Made by a program: the position numbers and the translations under genes
Assembly (NCBI RefSeq): GCF_004359215.1
Contig: NW_027152031.1
Location: forward strand, 671,252-735,251
DNA length: 64,000 bases
DNA from: Bremia lactucae
Taxonomy: Eukaryota; Oomycota; Peronosporomycetes; Peronosporales; Peronosporaceae
Direction of reading: 5' to 3'
The notes under the pieces: model-generated
What the model was told of the DNA's origin: nothing
Seen by the model: only the letters and a program-made list of their open reading frames with translations
Databases searched by the model: none
Part shown: piece after piece, positions 63,241 to 64,000 of the stretch
Numbering within the stretch: position 1 is the first letter of the stretch
How the letters are laid out: each line of letters begins with the position of its first letter

Positions 63241-63982
63241 CTCGTCTTTTTTTCAAGAGACAAGAGAGATGAACTGTCATCTCAGCATAATTGCGGGAGT
63301 TTTTGTCCAAGTACGCCACTAATCCAAGGAACTTTGTAAGACCCTTGACATCGACTGGAACTGGCCAGTCGGTAATTGCTTTAATATTTTCGGGATCAGG
63401 GCGTACGCTGTGTTTTTCGACGATTCACCCAAGAAGTGGTATTTCGCTTGCAGCATATTTACACTTCTTGAGATTTGCATACATCTTATTTTTTCGCATA
63501 AGTGTAAGAACCTGGCGAACAAGAGTTTTATCAACTTCCACGTCCGGCTTTCCGTCCATGACCCGGCTATGGACGAATACATCGACAAAATTCAATAGAT
63601 TCGTTACGCATCTATTGAATGTTGCAGGGGCATTACTAAGCCCCTCTGGTATTACTAGCCAATCCCAGATTAGCCTACTGGGAGTGCTCACTGCTGCGTA
63701 CGGGATGTCTCGTTCACGCGTAAGGATCTTATAAAATTCATCCATCCGATACATAGACGAAACGATGGAACTCTAAGACATACCACCTATGATTACGTCT
63801 TCTCTAGGTATCGGTGTTTGAGCCGGTACCGTTGCAGCATTCAGTTTATTGAATGCGTGCACTATCCGCCACCCTCCTGTGGCCTTTCGCACACAAAAGG
63901 TCGGAGAGCTATGTGGGGGGGGGGTGACTTCCTCACATGGCACGCTTTTGATCGATCGATAAAGAATTTATCGATCGCAAGT
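63240..63982 (-). pseudogene. Family C RT, catalytic box deleted (C4)
   Basis: AAVSTPSRLIWDWLVIPEGL (63690-63630), then LLNFVDVFVHSRVMDG where C1 has an 11-residue-longer stretch ending YFDDVFVHSRAMD: the deletion (near 63590) removes Tyr-Phe and one Asp. Thumb block MRKNKMYANLKKCKYAASEI at 63500-63450. The N-terminal part with PREQVLAID-type sequence runs to the window edge and is interrupted by a G-run near 63917. Confidence 0.75.
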
Positions 63983-64000
63983 ACTTGTTCACGAGGCAGT

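Overview
The window looks like a repeat-dominated piece of a eukaryotic genome, most plausibly an oomycete. The grounds are several families of Ty3/Gypsy-type LTR retrotransposons packed around a few host genes with very short introns (56-77 bp), plus a fatty-acid-hydroxylase-like cytochrome P450 tail. No bacterial features, tRNAs, rRNAs or CRISPR arrays were seen. The species assignment is inference; the retroelement and gene calls rest on motifs read in the translations.

Five host genes are supported. An island at 18.4-20.9 kb holds a signal peptidase complex subunit 1 gene (SPC12 family, 2 exons, +) and a SET/NAP-type histone chaperone gene (5 exons, -). A second island at 43.4-45.8 kb holds an ERH (enhancer of rudimentary homolog) gene, a four-helix COPI-associated/TVP15-like membrane protein gene, and the last 119 codons of a cytochrome P450 gene that is cut off at a one-base assembly gap (45790).

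Everything else is retroelement, which I sort into three families from shared sequence. Family A (1-2657 and 51572-59191, + strand) has gag, protease, RT, RNase H, integrase and a decayed chromodomain. Family B (3562-18362, 20888-25773, and a split copy at 30733-34554 plus 48361-51536, all - strand) lacks a visible chromodomain. Family C (25774-30732 -, 34555-43236 +, 45791-48360 +, 59192-end -) has a clear chromodomain. All three carry the same primer-binding-site core, TGGTAGCAC, just inside the 5' LTR. In B and C, and weakly in A, a long reading region lies on the opposite strand between the end of pol and the 3' LTR. Every copy is broken by stops, frameshifts, deletions, gaps or lost active-site residues.

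Layout: A1 remnant (0-2.7 kb); degenerate LTR and AT-rich flank (2.7-3.56); tandem B1-B2 sharing a middle LTR and bounded by a 5-bp target duplication (3.56-18.37); host genes (18.4-20.9); B4 fused to C2 (20.9-30.7); left half of B3 (30.7-34.55); C1 with a nested solo LTR (34.55-43.24); host genes (43.4-45.8); C3 (45.8-48.36); right half of B3 with an inverted protease and a fold-back gag start (48.36-51.54); A2 (51.57-59.19), whose 3' LTR is interrupted by C4 (59.19-64.0).

The strongest unexplained signal is in family C. Its LTR, gag, pol and antisense region are built from a near-continuous chain of short perfect inverted repeats (stems 5-10 bp), roughly one every 30-40 bp, far denser than chance and denser than in A. 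Other notable points are the conserved antisense reading region, a 5.9-kb identical block inside the B1/B2 tandem with diverged flanks, a patch of family C gag inside a family B LTR, and evidence that the ERH-P450 host contig was scaffolded into the middle of a nested retroelement.
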